Source: Bacillota bacterium (lineage in GTDB: Bacteria > Bacillota > Clostridia > Christensenellales > CAG-138). Taken from it: 64,000 nt of DNA. The stretch covers positions 96,789 to 160,788 of the forward strand of contig JAEWCL010000027.1 in the NCBI GenBank assembly GCA_023390655.1, in the 5' to 3' direction. The position numbers and the translations under genes were made by a program. This document shows, one piece after another, positions 16,249-23,671 of this stretch. The notes beneath the pieces are model-generated. The model saw only the letters and a program-made list of their open reading frames with translations. It was not told where the DNA came from and ran no database searches. Each line of letters opens with the position of its first letter. The first letter of the stretch is position 1.

Positions 16249-18210
16249 ATGACAACGCAGTCTTGGGTTCCCGGCCTGAATAACATTAAAATTAAAGACC
16301 CCTTGTGGAAAAAATATGTGGAGATGGTGGCGCGTGTGATTGTCCCTTACCAGTGGGATATTCTCAACGATCGCATTCCTGAAGCTTCCGCTTCCCATTG
16401 CCTGGACAACTTTCGTATTGCCGCCGGCGAAAAGCAGGGCTTGCGGCAGGGCGTTGTGTTTCTGGATACCGATATCTACAAATGGCTTGAAACCGTGGCC
16501 TACTGTATCGAAAACGGCACGGGTCCGGAATATGAAGCCATCGCTGACGAAGTCATCGACCTCATCGGCCGGGCACAGCAGCCGGATGGATACCTGAATA
16601 CCTACTATTCGCTTACCGAGCCAGACGCGCGCTGGAGCAACCTTGTGGAAGGCCACGAGCTTTACAGCGCGGGGTATTTGATCGAGGCCGCCGTCGCCTA
16701 CTATACCGCAACGGGAAAAACTACGCTGCTGCAGATCGCAAGACGCTTTGCGGACCTCATCTGTATGGAATTTGGCCTGAACGAGGGCCAACGCAAAGGG
16801 TACCCTGGCCACCAGGAGATTGAAATTGCACTGATCCGCCTTTACCGCTGCACGGGAGAAGTCCGTTATCTTGCCTGTGCCAGGTTTTTTATTGATGAGC
16901 GCGGCAAGGAACCGAATTACTTCTTGGAGGAAATTGAACGGCGTGGCGGCAAGTGCATTTTCCCTGAATTTCGCGAATACGACATCCGTTACGCGCAGGC
17001 ACATATGCCCCCGAAATTGCAGCAGACCGCAGAGGGCCATGCTGTACGCGCCATGTATATGTTCTGCGCCATGGCGGACCTGGCAAAAGAATACGGGGAT
17101 CAAGAACTTCTCCATGCCTGCCGCACGCTCTTTGATAATGTCACACAAAAGCGCATGTATATTACAGGCGGCATCGGATCCTCCGGCATATTCGAACGGT
17201 TTACAACGGATTACCACCTACCCAACGACTCCTGCTATTGCGAAACCTGCGCTTCCATCGCCCTCGCGATGTTCGGCCGCCGCATGGCTGCAGCCGAGCA
17301 TGACGCCTCGTATTACAGTGCGGTAGAACGGGCGCTGTATAATGCCATCCTTGCAGGCGTAGGCGCGGAAGGAGACCGTTACTTTTATGTAAACCCGCTT
17401 GAGGTCTGGACTCCCGCGTGCATGGAGTATACCTCCATGCAGCACGTGAAGCCCGAGCGGCAGCGCTGGTTTGATGTGGCCTGCTGCCCGCCCAACGCCG
17501 CACGTACGCTCGCCTCGTTGGGCCGCTACATCTATGCGCAGGACGGGGATACCGTTTATATCAACCTCTTTATCTCTTCCTCTTTTGACATCCATGCACA
17601 AAGCGCCCGCGCGATGCTGGATATGGACGCCAGCCTGACGCAGGGCGGAGCTGTTTCTATACAGGTTGATGTAACGTCCGGGCCTCTTGCTTTGGCCATA
17701 CGCATACCCGAATATGCCCACGCACCGGCTTTTACGCTTAACGGCGCGCCTCTTACGCCCGAAATCCGATCCGGCTATGCCCTGTTCCAATTACAAGACA
17801 AAGGTCATTATGAGATTGCGGCCGATCTGCACATCCGCCCCATGTGGATGTCCGCCGATCCCCGCGTGCGGGATGACGCCGGAAAGACCGCCCTCACCTA
17901 CGGCCCGTTTGTCTACTGTCTGGAAGAAACGGACAATGGCCGCGATCTTGCATGTGTGTTTGTATGCCCCGACACGCCTGTCACACAGGAGAACAGTTCA
18001 GAGCTCCCTGGAGGCATTCCCGCACTCTTCTACCCCGGATTGCGGCTTGCGCGGGATGGGTACAAGGAGCCGTCTCTGTACCGGCCGGCAGAATATCCGC
18101 TGCACGAAGCAAAGTTCAAGGCAGTCCCATATTTTTACTGGGGCAACCGCGCGCCGGGCGAAATGCTGGTGTGGCAGAAGCTTGCTTTATATGGCCCGGG
18201 CAGAACATAA
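16249..18210 (+). CDS. Beta-L-arabinofuranosidase, GH127
   Basis: 653-aa enzyme of the HypBA1 family, which releases beta-L-arabinofuranose using a Zn-bound cysteine nucleophile. The Zn/catalytic residues are visible as YCETCASIALAMF (Glu332 and Cys334) and DVACCPPNAART (Cys412 and Cys413). Their spacing almost equals Glu338/Cys340/Cys417/Cys418 of the Bifidobacterium enzyme. QQPDGYLNTYYS and EGHELYSAGYLIEAA are typical of the (alpha/alpha)6 barrel. The start at 16249 is preferred over the ATG at 16228 because GGGAG lies 10 bases before it. No signal peptide is present, so it acts in the cytoplasm. It is the first gene of the transporter operon and sits just behind operator O3. Confidence 0.94.
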   Translation: MTTQSWVPGLNNIKIKDPLWKKYVEMVARVIVPYQWDILNDRIPEASASHCLDNFRIAAGEKQGLRQGVVFLDTDIYKWLETVAYCIENGTGPEYEAIADEVIDLIGRAQQPDGYLNTYYSLTEPDARWSNLVEGHELYSAGYLIEAAVAYYTATGKTTLLQIARRFADLICMEFGLNEGQRKGYPGHQEIEIALIRLYRCTGEVRYLACARFFIDERGKEPNYFLEEIERRGGKCIFPEFREYDIRYAQAHMPPKLQQTAEGHAVRAMYMFCAMADLAKEYGDQELLHACRTLFDNVTQKRMYITGGIGSSGIFERFTTDYHLPNDSCYCETCASIALAMFGRRMAAAEHDASYYSAVERALYNAILAGVGAEGDRYFYVNPLEVWTPACMEYTSMQHVKPERQRWFDVACCPPNAARTLASLGRYIYAQDGDTVYINLFISSSFDIHAQSARAMLDMDASLTQGGAVSIQVDVTSGPLALAIRIPEYAHAPAFTLNGAPLTPEIRSGYALFQLQDKGHYEIAADLHIRPMWMSADPRVRDDAGKTALTYGPFVYCLEETDNGRDLACVFVCPDTPVTQENSSELPGGIPALFYPGLRLARDGYKEPSLYRPAEYPLHEAKFKAVPYFYWGNRAPGEMLVWQKLALYGPGRT

Positions 18211-18291
18211 CAACCGACGCGAAAACAATTTATACGGAAACAGGCCCGTTGCCGTATAAAAGAATAATAGAAATGGAAGGGTGTGTTTTGA

Positions 18292-19692
18292 GTGAACAAA
18301 ACAAAACGGTTCCTTGTATACCTGTTGTGCGCGCTGATGGCCCTTAGCGCGTTCGCATGCACCCCGGCAGCAACGCCGCCCGCGGAACCCACGGCGCCGC
18401 CGCCCGCGTCTCCCGCGCAGGAACCCGCCGCGCAACCAGAGAAGATTACGATCACGTTCTCGTTATGGGGCGATCCCGCAGAACAGGAAACGACACAGAA
18501 GGCGCTCGATGTATACAACGAACAGCAGGACAAGGTATATGTGAAAGCGATGCAGATTGGGCGTGACGAATACAACGAAAAGCTCCAGACCATGGCCACG
18601 TCGGGCGAGATGCCGGATTGCGGAATGGTCGCGGAAGATACCGTGATCGGTTGGGCAAAGGATGGCCTGCTGTCTGATGTGGATATCTATGCAGGTCAGG
18701 AGAATTTGCCGCTCGACTATCTTGCGTTCAAATATGGCGGTAAAACCGTTGCTTATTCTGCGGCCAACGAAGTTCTGGCACTTTGGTACAATAAGCAAAT
18801 GTTCGATGACGCCGGCTTGCCTTATCCTCCCGCTACGCTTGATAAAGCATGGACATGGGATGAATTTATAGAGGTTGCCAAGAAACTGACGATAGACGCC
18901 AATGGCAAGCATCCGGGCGAGTCCGGTTTCGACAAGAACAATATCGTACAGTACGGCGCTTATGTAAACCAATATACATGGCAGCTTGAGGTTTGGGCAC
19001 ATTCAAACGGCGGCAGCTTTTTCTCGCCCGACGGCAAATCGGCAACGTTTGATGATGCGGCTGTAGAAGCAATGCAAAAGGTGTTTGATCTGCACTTAGT
19101 GGAAAATGTAGCGCCGTTAAATGACGGAACGCAGGATAATGGTTTTGCCAGCTCCTTGGGCGCAGGGAACGTCGCCATGTGCACAGAAGGCCAGTGGGCT
19201 ACGGGATTCCGGGGCGCGGGCTTTGACGGTATTGACTATGGTGTAGGCGTGCTGCCCTATATGAAGCAGAAGGCGAATATCTGCACAGGCGGTCCGACAG
19301 GCGTATTTGCCACAACGCAGCACCCGGAAGAAGCTGCGGAGTTCTTAAGGTGGTACAACAGCGAAGAAAACAACTTTGGCACAATCCTGGCCGGATGGTG
19401 GATGCCTACCAAGCTAAATTGGTATACCGATGCAACTCTGCTCAAATCATGGGTCGATGATTGCGATCTCCGCCAGCCGTTAACAGCCGAAGCTTACAAA
19501 ACGGCGATTGTAGACGTTGCTTTAGATTTTGACGTAACCAAATCTACAGCATGGTACTACACGCCAAACACCTATGAAGTGCTGGTGAAAACGTTACAGC
19601 CTGCACTGGTTGAAGCGATTAACGGCAGCAAGACGGCCAAAGATGTTGTCGCAGGCGTCCGTGACGCGATGCAAGCCGAACTCAGCCGGTAA
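18292..19692 (+). CDS. Extracellular solute-binding lipoprotein, family 1 (CUT1)
   Basis: 466-aa oligosaccharide-binding component of the ABC importer encoded downstream. It begins with GTG at 18292, with GGAAGG about 11 bases before it. The lipoprotein signal ends at LSAFAC (Cys23), then a Pro/Ala/Glu-rich linker leads into ITITFSLWGDPAEQETTQKAL, the usual start of family 1 binding proteins. WYNKQMFDDAGLPYPPAT, TWDEFIEVAKKLT and the late GGPTGVFATTQHPEEAAEFLRW are family motifs. Lying behind the GH127 gene, it probably binds short arabino-oligosaccharides. Confidence 0.93.
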   Translation: MNKTKRFLVYLLCALMALSAFACTPAATPPAEPTAPPPASPAQEPAAQPEKITITFSLWGDPAEQETTQKALDVYNEQQDKVYVKAMQIGRDEYNEKLQTMATSGEMPDCGMVAEDTVIGWAKDGLLSDVDIYAGQENLPLDYLAFKYGGKTVAYSAANEVLALWYNKQMFDDAGLPYPPATLDKAWTWDEFIEVAKKLTIDANGKHPGESGFDKNNIVQYGAYVNQYTWQLEVWAHSNGGSFFSPDGKSATFDDAAVEAMQKVFDLHLVENVAPLNDGTQDNGFASSLGAGNVAMCTEGQWATGFRGAGFDGIDYGVGVLPYMKQKANICTGGPTGVFATTQHPEEAAEFLRWYNSEENNFGTILAGWWMPTKLNWYTDATLLKSWVDDCDLRQPLTAEAYKTAIVDVALDFDVTKSTAWYYTPNTYEVLVKTLQPALVEAINGSKTAKDVVAGVRDAMQAELSR

Positions 19693-19731
19693 AAAACGGT
19701 TGGGTATTGTGAAGTAACATATGCGTAAAAA

Positions 19732-19769
19732 GGGGCGCCTGAAATGCACAATGCGTATGCAGGCGCCCC
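19732..19769 (+). promoter_or_regulatory. Intercistronic hairpin after the binding-protein gene
   Basis: Perfect 10-bp arms GGGGCGCCTG / CAGGCGCCCC with a partly self-complementary loop, between binding-protein stop and permease start. As at 1593-1620 it lacks a long T-tract and probably reduces expression of the permeases relative to the binding protein. Confidence 0.55.
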
Positions 19770-19808
19770 CCTCTGGTGCTATATCCAAGAAAGTGTGATA
19801 ATGGTAAC

Positions 19809-20753
19809 ATGAAAAAATCAGAAAAGAAAAGACGAGCAAAAATAGCAATCAGGGAGCAGCGCGCGGCATATCTTTTTTTGATTCCAGCGCTTCTTGGTTT
19901 GTCGTTTATTACATATTTGCCCTTATTGGCCGCTTTCGGCATCAGTTTAACAGATTTGAACGTAGGCCATTTTGTCAAAAATGGTACGCTGCCGCCGGTC
20001 AAGTTTGTTGGGCTGGATAATTTTGTTGATATCTTTCAAAGCCCGAGTATCGACTTTCTCAATTCGATTCGCGTAACCGTATATTTCGCGCTAATTGCCG
20101 TTGTCGGAAGTATCATTTATTCCATGATGATAGCGATGCTCTTAAACCGCAAGATTCCGGCCCGCGGATTTTTCCGGGCGATGTTCTATATTCCGTATAT
20201 CCTGCCCGCCACCGCGGTCATGATTAGCTGGTGGTTTTTATTAAAGTATGACGGCGGCCTGATCAACTATATCCTTGTAAATTTGGGCTTAGGCAAATCC
20301 TATTTCCTGTCTGCTGTGGATACGGCCATACCGTCGCTGGCGCTTATCGCTGTTTGGACAAGCGGCAACCTGATCGTCATATTTTTGGCAGGGCTGCAAA
20401 ACGTGCCCAGGGTATATCATGAGGCGGCGGAAATTGACGGCGCAAACGCCTGGCAACGGTTTTGGCACGTTACGATCCCCTGCATGACCCCTATCATCTT
20501 TTATAATCTCTTGATGAGCCTTGTCGTCAATCTGCAGGTTGTCGTACCCGCGCTGGCTGTTACAAAAGGCGGGCCGGGAAAATCCACAATGTTTATGACA
20601 TATCTGATGTACCAGACAGGATTTAAAAGCAGGGAACTGGGAAAAGCCGGCGCGATTGCGTTTGTATTTTTCATAGTGGCAGCAATACTGGCTTTTATAT
20701 TGTTCGCCACATCCAAAAGCTGGATATTTAACGAGGGAGGGGATGATAAATAA
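19809..20753 (+). CDS. Sugar ABC transporter permease, MalF/UgpA type
   Basis: 314-aa inner-membrane permease with about six transmembrane helices. A basic N-terminus (MKKSEKKRRAKIAIREQRA) leads into FLIPALLGLSFITYLPLLAAFGISLTD. The cytoplasmic EAA loop that contacts the ATPase reads YHEAAEIDGANAWQRFWHVTIP. The ATG at 19809 is preferred over an upstream in-frame GTG because it gives the usual short basic N-terminus, although no strong ribosome binding site is visible. It pairs with the next permease, which starts in its stop codon. The ATPase for this CUT1 system is not in the operon and is probably a shared MsmK-like protein elsewhere. Confidence 0.93.
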   Translation: MKKSEKKRRAKIAIREQRAAYLFLIPALLGLSFITYLPLLAAFGISLTDLNVGHFVKNGTLPPVKFVGLDNFVDIFQSPSIDFLNSIRVTVYFALIAVVGSIIYSMMIAMLLNRKIPARGFFRAMFYIPYILPATAVMISWWFLLKYDGGLINYILVNLGLGKSYFLSAVDTAIPSLALIAVWTSGNLIVIFLAGLQNVPRVYHEAAEIDGANAWQRFWHVTIPCMTPIIFYNLLMSLVVNLQVVVPALAVTKGGPGKSTMFMTYLMYQTGFKSRELGKAGAIAFVFFIVAAILAFILFATSKSWIFNEGGDDK

Positions 20754-21643
20754 TGGGCGAAACCGTTTATCAAAAAAAGAAAGCGCTTGCGAAAAGCTCC
20801 TTTAAAAGCAAAAAACAGCGTGAGAAAATTACGGATACCCTTTCATTTATTATCCTCATCTTAATCGCCGCCATCGTCATGCTGCCGTTATGGTGGATGG
20901 TCCGCTCTTCGCTTATGAAAAGCCTCGATATCTTCAGATGGCCGCCTCAGTTTTTTCCATCGGAATGGGTGTTCTCCAATTACAATATCAAGCCGACTAC
21001 GTTTGACTTTTGGCGGTATTTAGGCAATACGCTGCTGATTGTCGTCCCCTGCGTCGTTTTCGGAACGATCACGGCGGTATTTTGCGGTTATGCCTTTGCG
21101 CGGCTGCGCTTTAAAGGAAAGACATTTTTATTTGCGCTTTGCGTGGGCTCAATGCTCCTGCCGACTATGGTAACGCTGATTCCGCTCTACATATCATGGG
21201 CGAGCCTGGGGCTTACAGATACGTACTGGCCGCTGATCCTTCCGTATCTTTGCGGAGGAGGAGCGTTTAATATCTTTCTGGTCCGGCAGTTTATCAGGAC
21301 GCTTCCCAAAGAGCTGGACGAAGCGGCTGTCATCGACGGAGCCGGCTATATGCGTACGCTGACGAGCATCATCGTTCCCTCTATCCGGCCGGCGATCATC
21401 GTTGTGGCGCTTTTGATCTTCATTACAACCTGGAACGATCTCCTGCAACAAACTATTTATATTACTTCGCGGGAAAAGTATACGATGGCGGTAGGGCTAA
21501 CCACTTTCATGGGCTCATTCAAAAACGATTACGCGGGCATGTTTGCGGCTACCTGCCTTTCGTTTTTGCCGGGCGTGATCGTTTATCTTATCGGTCAGCG
21601 TTATTTTGTTGAGGGCATCGTAATGACCGGCATGAAGAATTGA
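20753..21643 (+). CDS. Sugar ABC transporter permease, MalG/UgpE type
   Basis: 296-aa second permease subunit with six predicted membrane helices. ATG overlaps the TAA of the preceding permease (TAATG), indicating translational coupling. Motifs are LPLWWMVRSSLMKSLDIF after the first helix and the EAA loop LPKELDEAAVIDGAGYMRTL. It ends with FVEGIVMTGMKN, the normal MalG-type terminus. It forms the membrane channel together with the upstream permease. Confidence 0.93.
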   Translation: MGETVYQKKKALAKSSFKSKKQREKITDTLSFIILILIAAIVMLPLWWMVRSSLMKSLDIFRWPPQFFPSEWVFSNYNIKPTTFDFWRYLGNTLLIVVPCVVFGTITAVFCGYAFARLRFKGKTFLFALCVGSMLLPTMVTLIPLYISWASLGLTDTYWPLILPYLCGGGAFNIFLVRQFIRTLPKELDEAAVIDGAGYMRTLTSIIVPSIRPAIIVVALLIFITTWNDLLQQTIYITSREKYTMAVGLTTFMGSFKNDYAGMFAATCLSFLPGVIVYLIGQRYFVEGIVMTGMKN

Positions 21644-21644
21644 T

Positions 21645-22385
21645 ATGGAAGAGAAGCTGAGCGGCATTTGGGCACTGATAAAAAACAAGAGATTTGCTCC
21701 CGGCAAGGGCGTGACAGAGCCCGTACCCGTGCAGGGCGTGCGGCGCTTTGCATTTCTTCTGCTGACGCATCCCTGGAAGCTTGTGACGCTCAACCTATTG
21801 TTTCTTGCCTTCTGCCTCCCCGTATTGACAATACCGGCGGCGATTTGCGGTATGAACAGGGCGCTGATCGAACTGGTACGCGAGGGCCACTGCTTTCTGT
21901 GGAGCGACTTTATCGGGGAGTTTAAGGCAGAGCTTTTCAAAAGCCTGCCATTTGGGCTTTTATGCGCTTTTCTTCTGTTTGACAGCTGGTATTTATTCAG
22001 CATATCCGTCGGCGGGAACGGCATAAATATGCTGACATTGGCAATGGGCTTCTTCTTTCTCGGCTTTGGGGTGCTGTTTTGCGGGTATGCGTTTGTTCTG
22101 CTTGCAGCGCTTCCGCTCAGGAACAGGGATATTTTAAAAAACGCGCTGATACTCATGGCAACAGAGTGGAAGACGAACCTTACGCTTCTGGGTTCTGCGC
22201 TTGCCATAGCGGTAATTATCACCGCGCTGTTTCCGTACGCCGTTATACTTCTGCTGCTGATCTGGTTTGCGCTCTCACAGCTGATCGTTTGCACTGCGGT
22301 CAACGTGCCGCTGCAAAAGCGCATAATAGCCCCCTATGAAGAGATGTGCAGGCAGGAAGCGCAAGCGGGCCAACATTTATTTTAA
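21645..22385 (+). CDS. YesL/DUF624 family membrane protein
   Basis: 246-aa protein with about five to six hydrophobic segments (FAFLLLTHPWKLVTLNLLFLAFCLPVLTIP, then FGLLCAFLLFDSWYLF, GFFFLGFGVLFCGYAFVLLAAL, and a C-terminal pair). The HCFLWSDFIGEFK segment is typical of DUF624, a family regularly encoded next to CUT1 sugar transporters of Bacillota and of unknown biochemical role. It begins one base after the permease stop with no separate ribosome binding site, so it is translationally coupled. Confidence 0.8.
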   Translation: MEEKLSGIWALIKNKRFAPGKGVTEPVPVQGVRRFAFLLLTHPWKLVTLNLLFLAFCLPVLTIPAAICGMNRALIELVREGHCFLWSDFIGEFKAELFKSLPFGLLCAFLLFDSWYLFSISVGGNGINMLTLAMGFFFLGFGVLFCGYAFVLLAALPLRNRDILKNALILMATEWKTNLTLLGSALAIAVIITALFPYAVILLLLIWFALSQLIVCTAVNVPLQKRIIAPYEEMCRQEAQAGQHLF

Positions 22386-22478
22386 AAAACAATCGGTTAT
22401 GGAGAGGCTGCCAAAACAGAAAAGCGGGCAAAGGCGTCGCGGCGTCGCTGGTGGATTTAGGGCAGCGTTTTAGGCCCC

Positions 22479-23582
22479 TTGTCAACACGGTGGAGGCCCT
22501 GCCTCGGAAACGAGGCGGAGCCTCAATTTGTCCGCTACTTATGCGATTATTGGCCTTCCTTTGAGACGGCGGGCGTTCTGCTCGGCCAAAAGGGAGATCC
22601 GATTTTGCTCATAGGTCCGGAAAGCCTGACGTATGCCAGGGACAGATCGCGTATCGGCGATATACGCAGGATTAAATCTTTCCGGGAGTCTTCCAATCCC
22701 GAATATCCCGGATCTAGGCTTGATCAGTTCAGCGATGCGGTGGAGGATGTCCTCAATGGCGGTCCATTGAGAAAAGCGGCCATAGCGGGCTACAACCTGA
22801 CCCCCAAGATCGTGTTTGATGATTTCCAGCAGGCAGTCAAGCGATTGGGTGATGCGGAGGTTATTCGTGGGGACTCCATCTTTATGGCCCTACGTATGGT
22901 AAAGTCGGAAAATGAGATCGCCTGCATGCGTTATGCCGGCAGCATATCCGCCAAAGCGATGGATTACGTAATCGAGAACATCAGACCGGGCATGACGGAA
23001 TTGCAGGTAAGAGGCCTTGCATGCGCCCAAATATACGAATTGGGCGGAGAAAATGAAGCCTATCCCATGTGGGTGCTTTCCGGGAAAGGATCAAACCAGG
23101 CCATCAGCCGGGCACGCCAGAAGGTGATCGAGAATGGCGATCTGGTCCATATTGGTGTGGGAGCACGATACGAAGGCTATGCTTCCTCCATCGGGCGGCA
23201 AGTTATACTCGGCAAGCCCGAACAGTGGATGATCGATGCGATCAGGTCCGGCTATGCGGCACATGAAGCGATTAGCGACGAGTTGTTCGCGGGCAATAAC
23301 GCCAGGAACGTAGCTGATACCTACTATGCGACGATGAACCGGAAAGGCTATATCGATTGGTTGTTATACGGACCCTGCCACGCCACGGGACTGATGGAGG
23401 GAGAGCCGCCATGGATTGAGTCCAATTCTGACTACGTACTTAAGGAGAACATGACCTACTGCATCGACGTTTTTCTGGGGAATAAAGACGGATATGGCCT
23501 TCGCGTCGAGGATAGCGTCCGCGTCGGGAAAGAAGGAGCGGACAGCCTGACAAATTATCGCAAGGAGATATTTATTGTATAA
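22479..23582 (+). CDS. M24 (creatinase/prolidase-fold) protein, N-terminally short, metal site degraded
   Basis: 367 aa counted from the TTG at 22479, which has no ribosome binding site and follows an in-frame stop. Compared with full-length relatives the first part of the N-terminal domain is missing, so this may be a 5'-truncated gene. The C-terminal pita-bread domain is complete (ALRMVKSENEIACMRYAGSI to the end). Of the five usual metal ligands both Asp are replaced: the segment aligned with D-x(10)-D reads GVGARYEGYASS. The first Glu is Asp in TYCIDVF, while the His in GPCHATGL and the last Glu in RVEDSVRV remain. It is thus creatinase-like rather than a normal metallopeptidase, or inactive. 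It ends the arabinoside operon. Confidence 0.65.
   Translation: MSTRWRPCLGNEAEPQFVRYLCDYWPSFETAGVLLGQKGDPILLIGPESLTYARDRSRIGDIRRIKSFRESSNPEYPGSRLDQFSDAVEDVLNGGPLRKAAIAGYNLTPKIVFDDFQQAVKRLGDAEVIRGDSIFMALRMVKSENEIACMRYAGSISAKAMDYVIENIRPGMTELQVRGLACAQIYELGGENEAYPMWVLSGKGSNQAISRARQKVIENGDLVHIGVGARYEGYASSIGRQVILGKPEQWMIDAIRSGYAAHEAISDELFAGNNARNVADTYYATMNRKGYIDWLLYGPCHATGLMEGEPPWIESNSDYVLKENMTYCIDVFLGNKDGYGLRVEDSVRVGKEGADSLTNYRKEIFIV
22493..22524. repeat. Imperfect palindrome at the 5' edge of the M24 frame
   Basis: GAGGCCCTGCCTC and GAGGCGGAGCCTC, separated by GGAAAC, pair at 11 of 13 positions. The structure coincides with the point where the normal M24 N-terminal sequence is lost, so it may be a deletion junction or an RNA hairpin. 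Confidence 0.4.
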
Positions 23583-23618
23583 CTAATAACTAAGAAGACG
23601 ATGGAAGGCGGCATACAA

Positions 23619-23652
23619 AAAACAGCCCCGGCCTTCTGGCCGGGGCTGTTTT
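23619..23652. terminator. Bidirectional terminator
   Basis: Perfect arms AAAACAGCCCCGGCC / GGCCGGGGCTGTTTT (15 bp) with a TTCT loop and T/A-rich ends on both strands. It separates the convergent M24 gene (+) and giant surface-protein gene (-). Confidence 0.9.
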
Positions 23653-23671
23653 CTTTGAGCTATGCGCTAGA

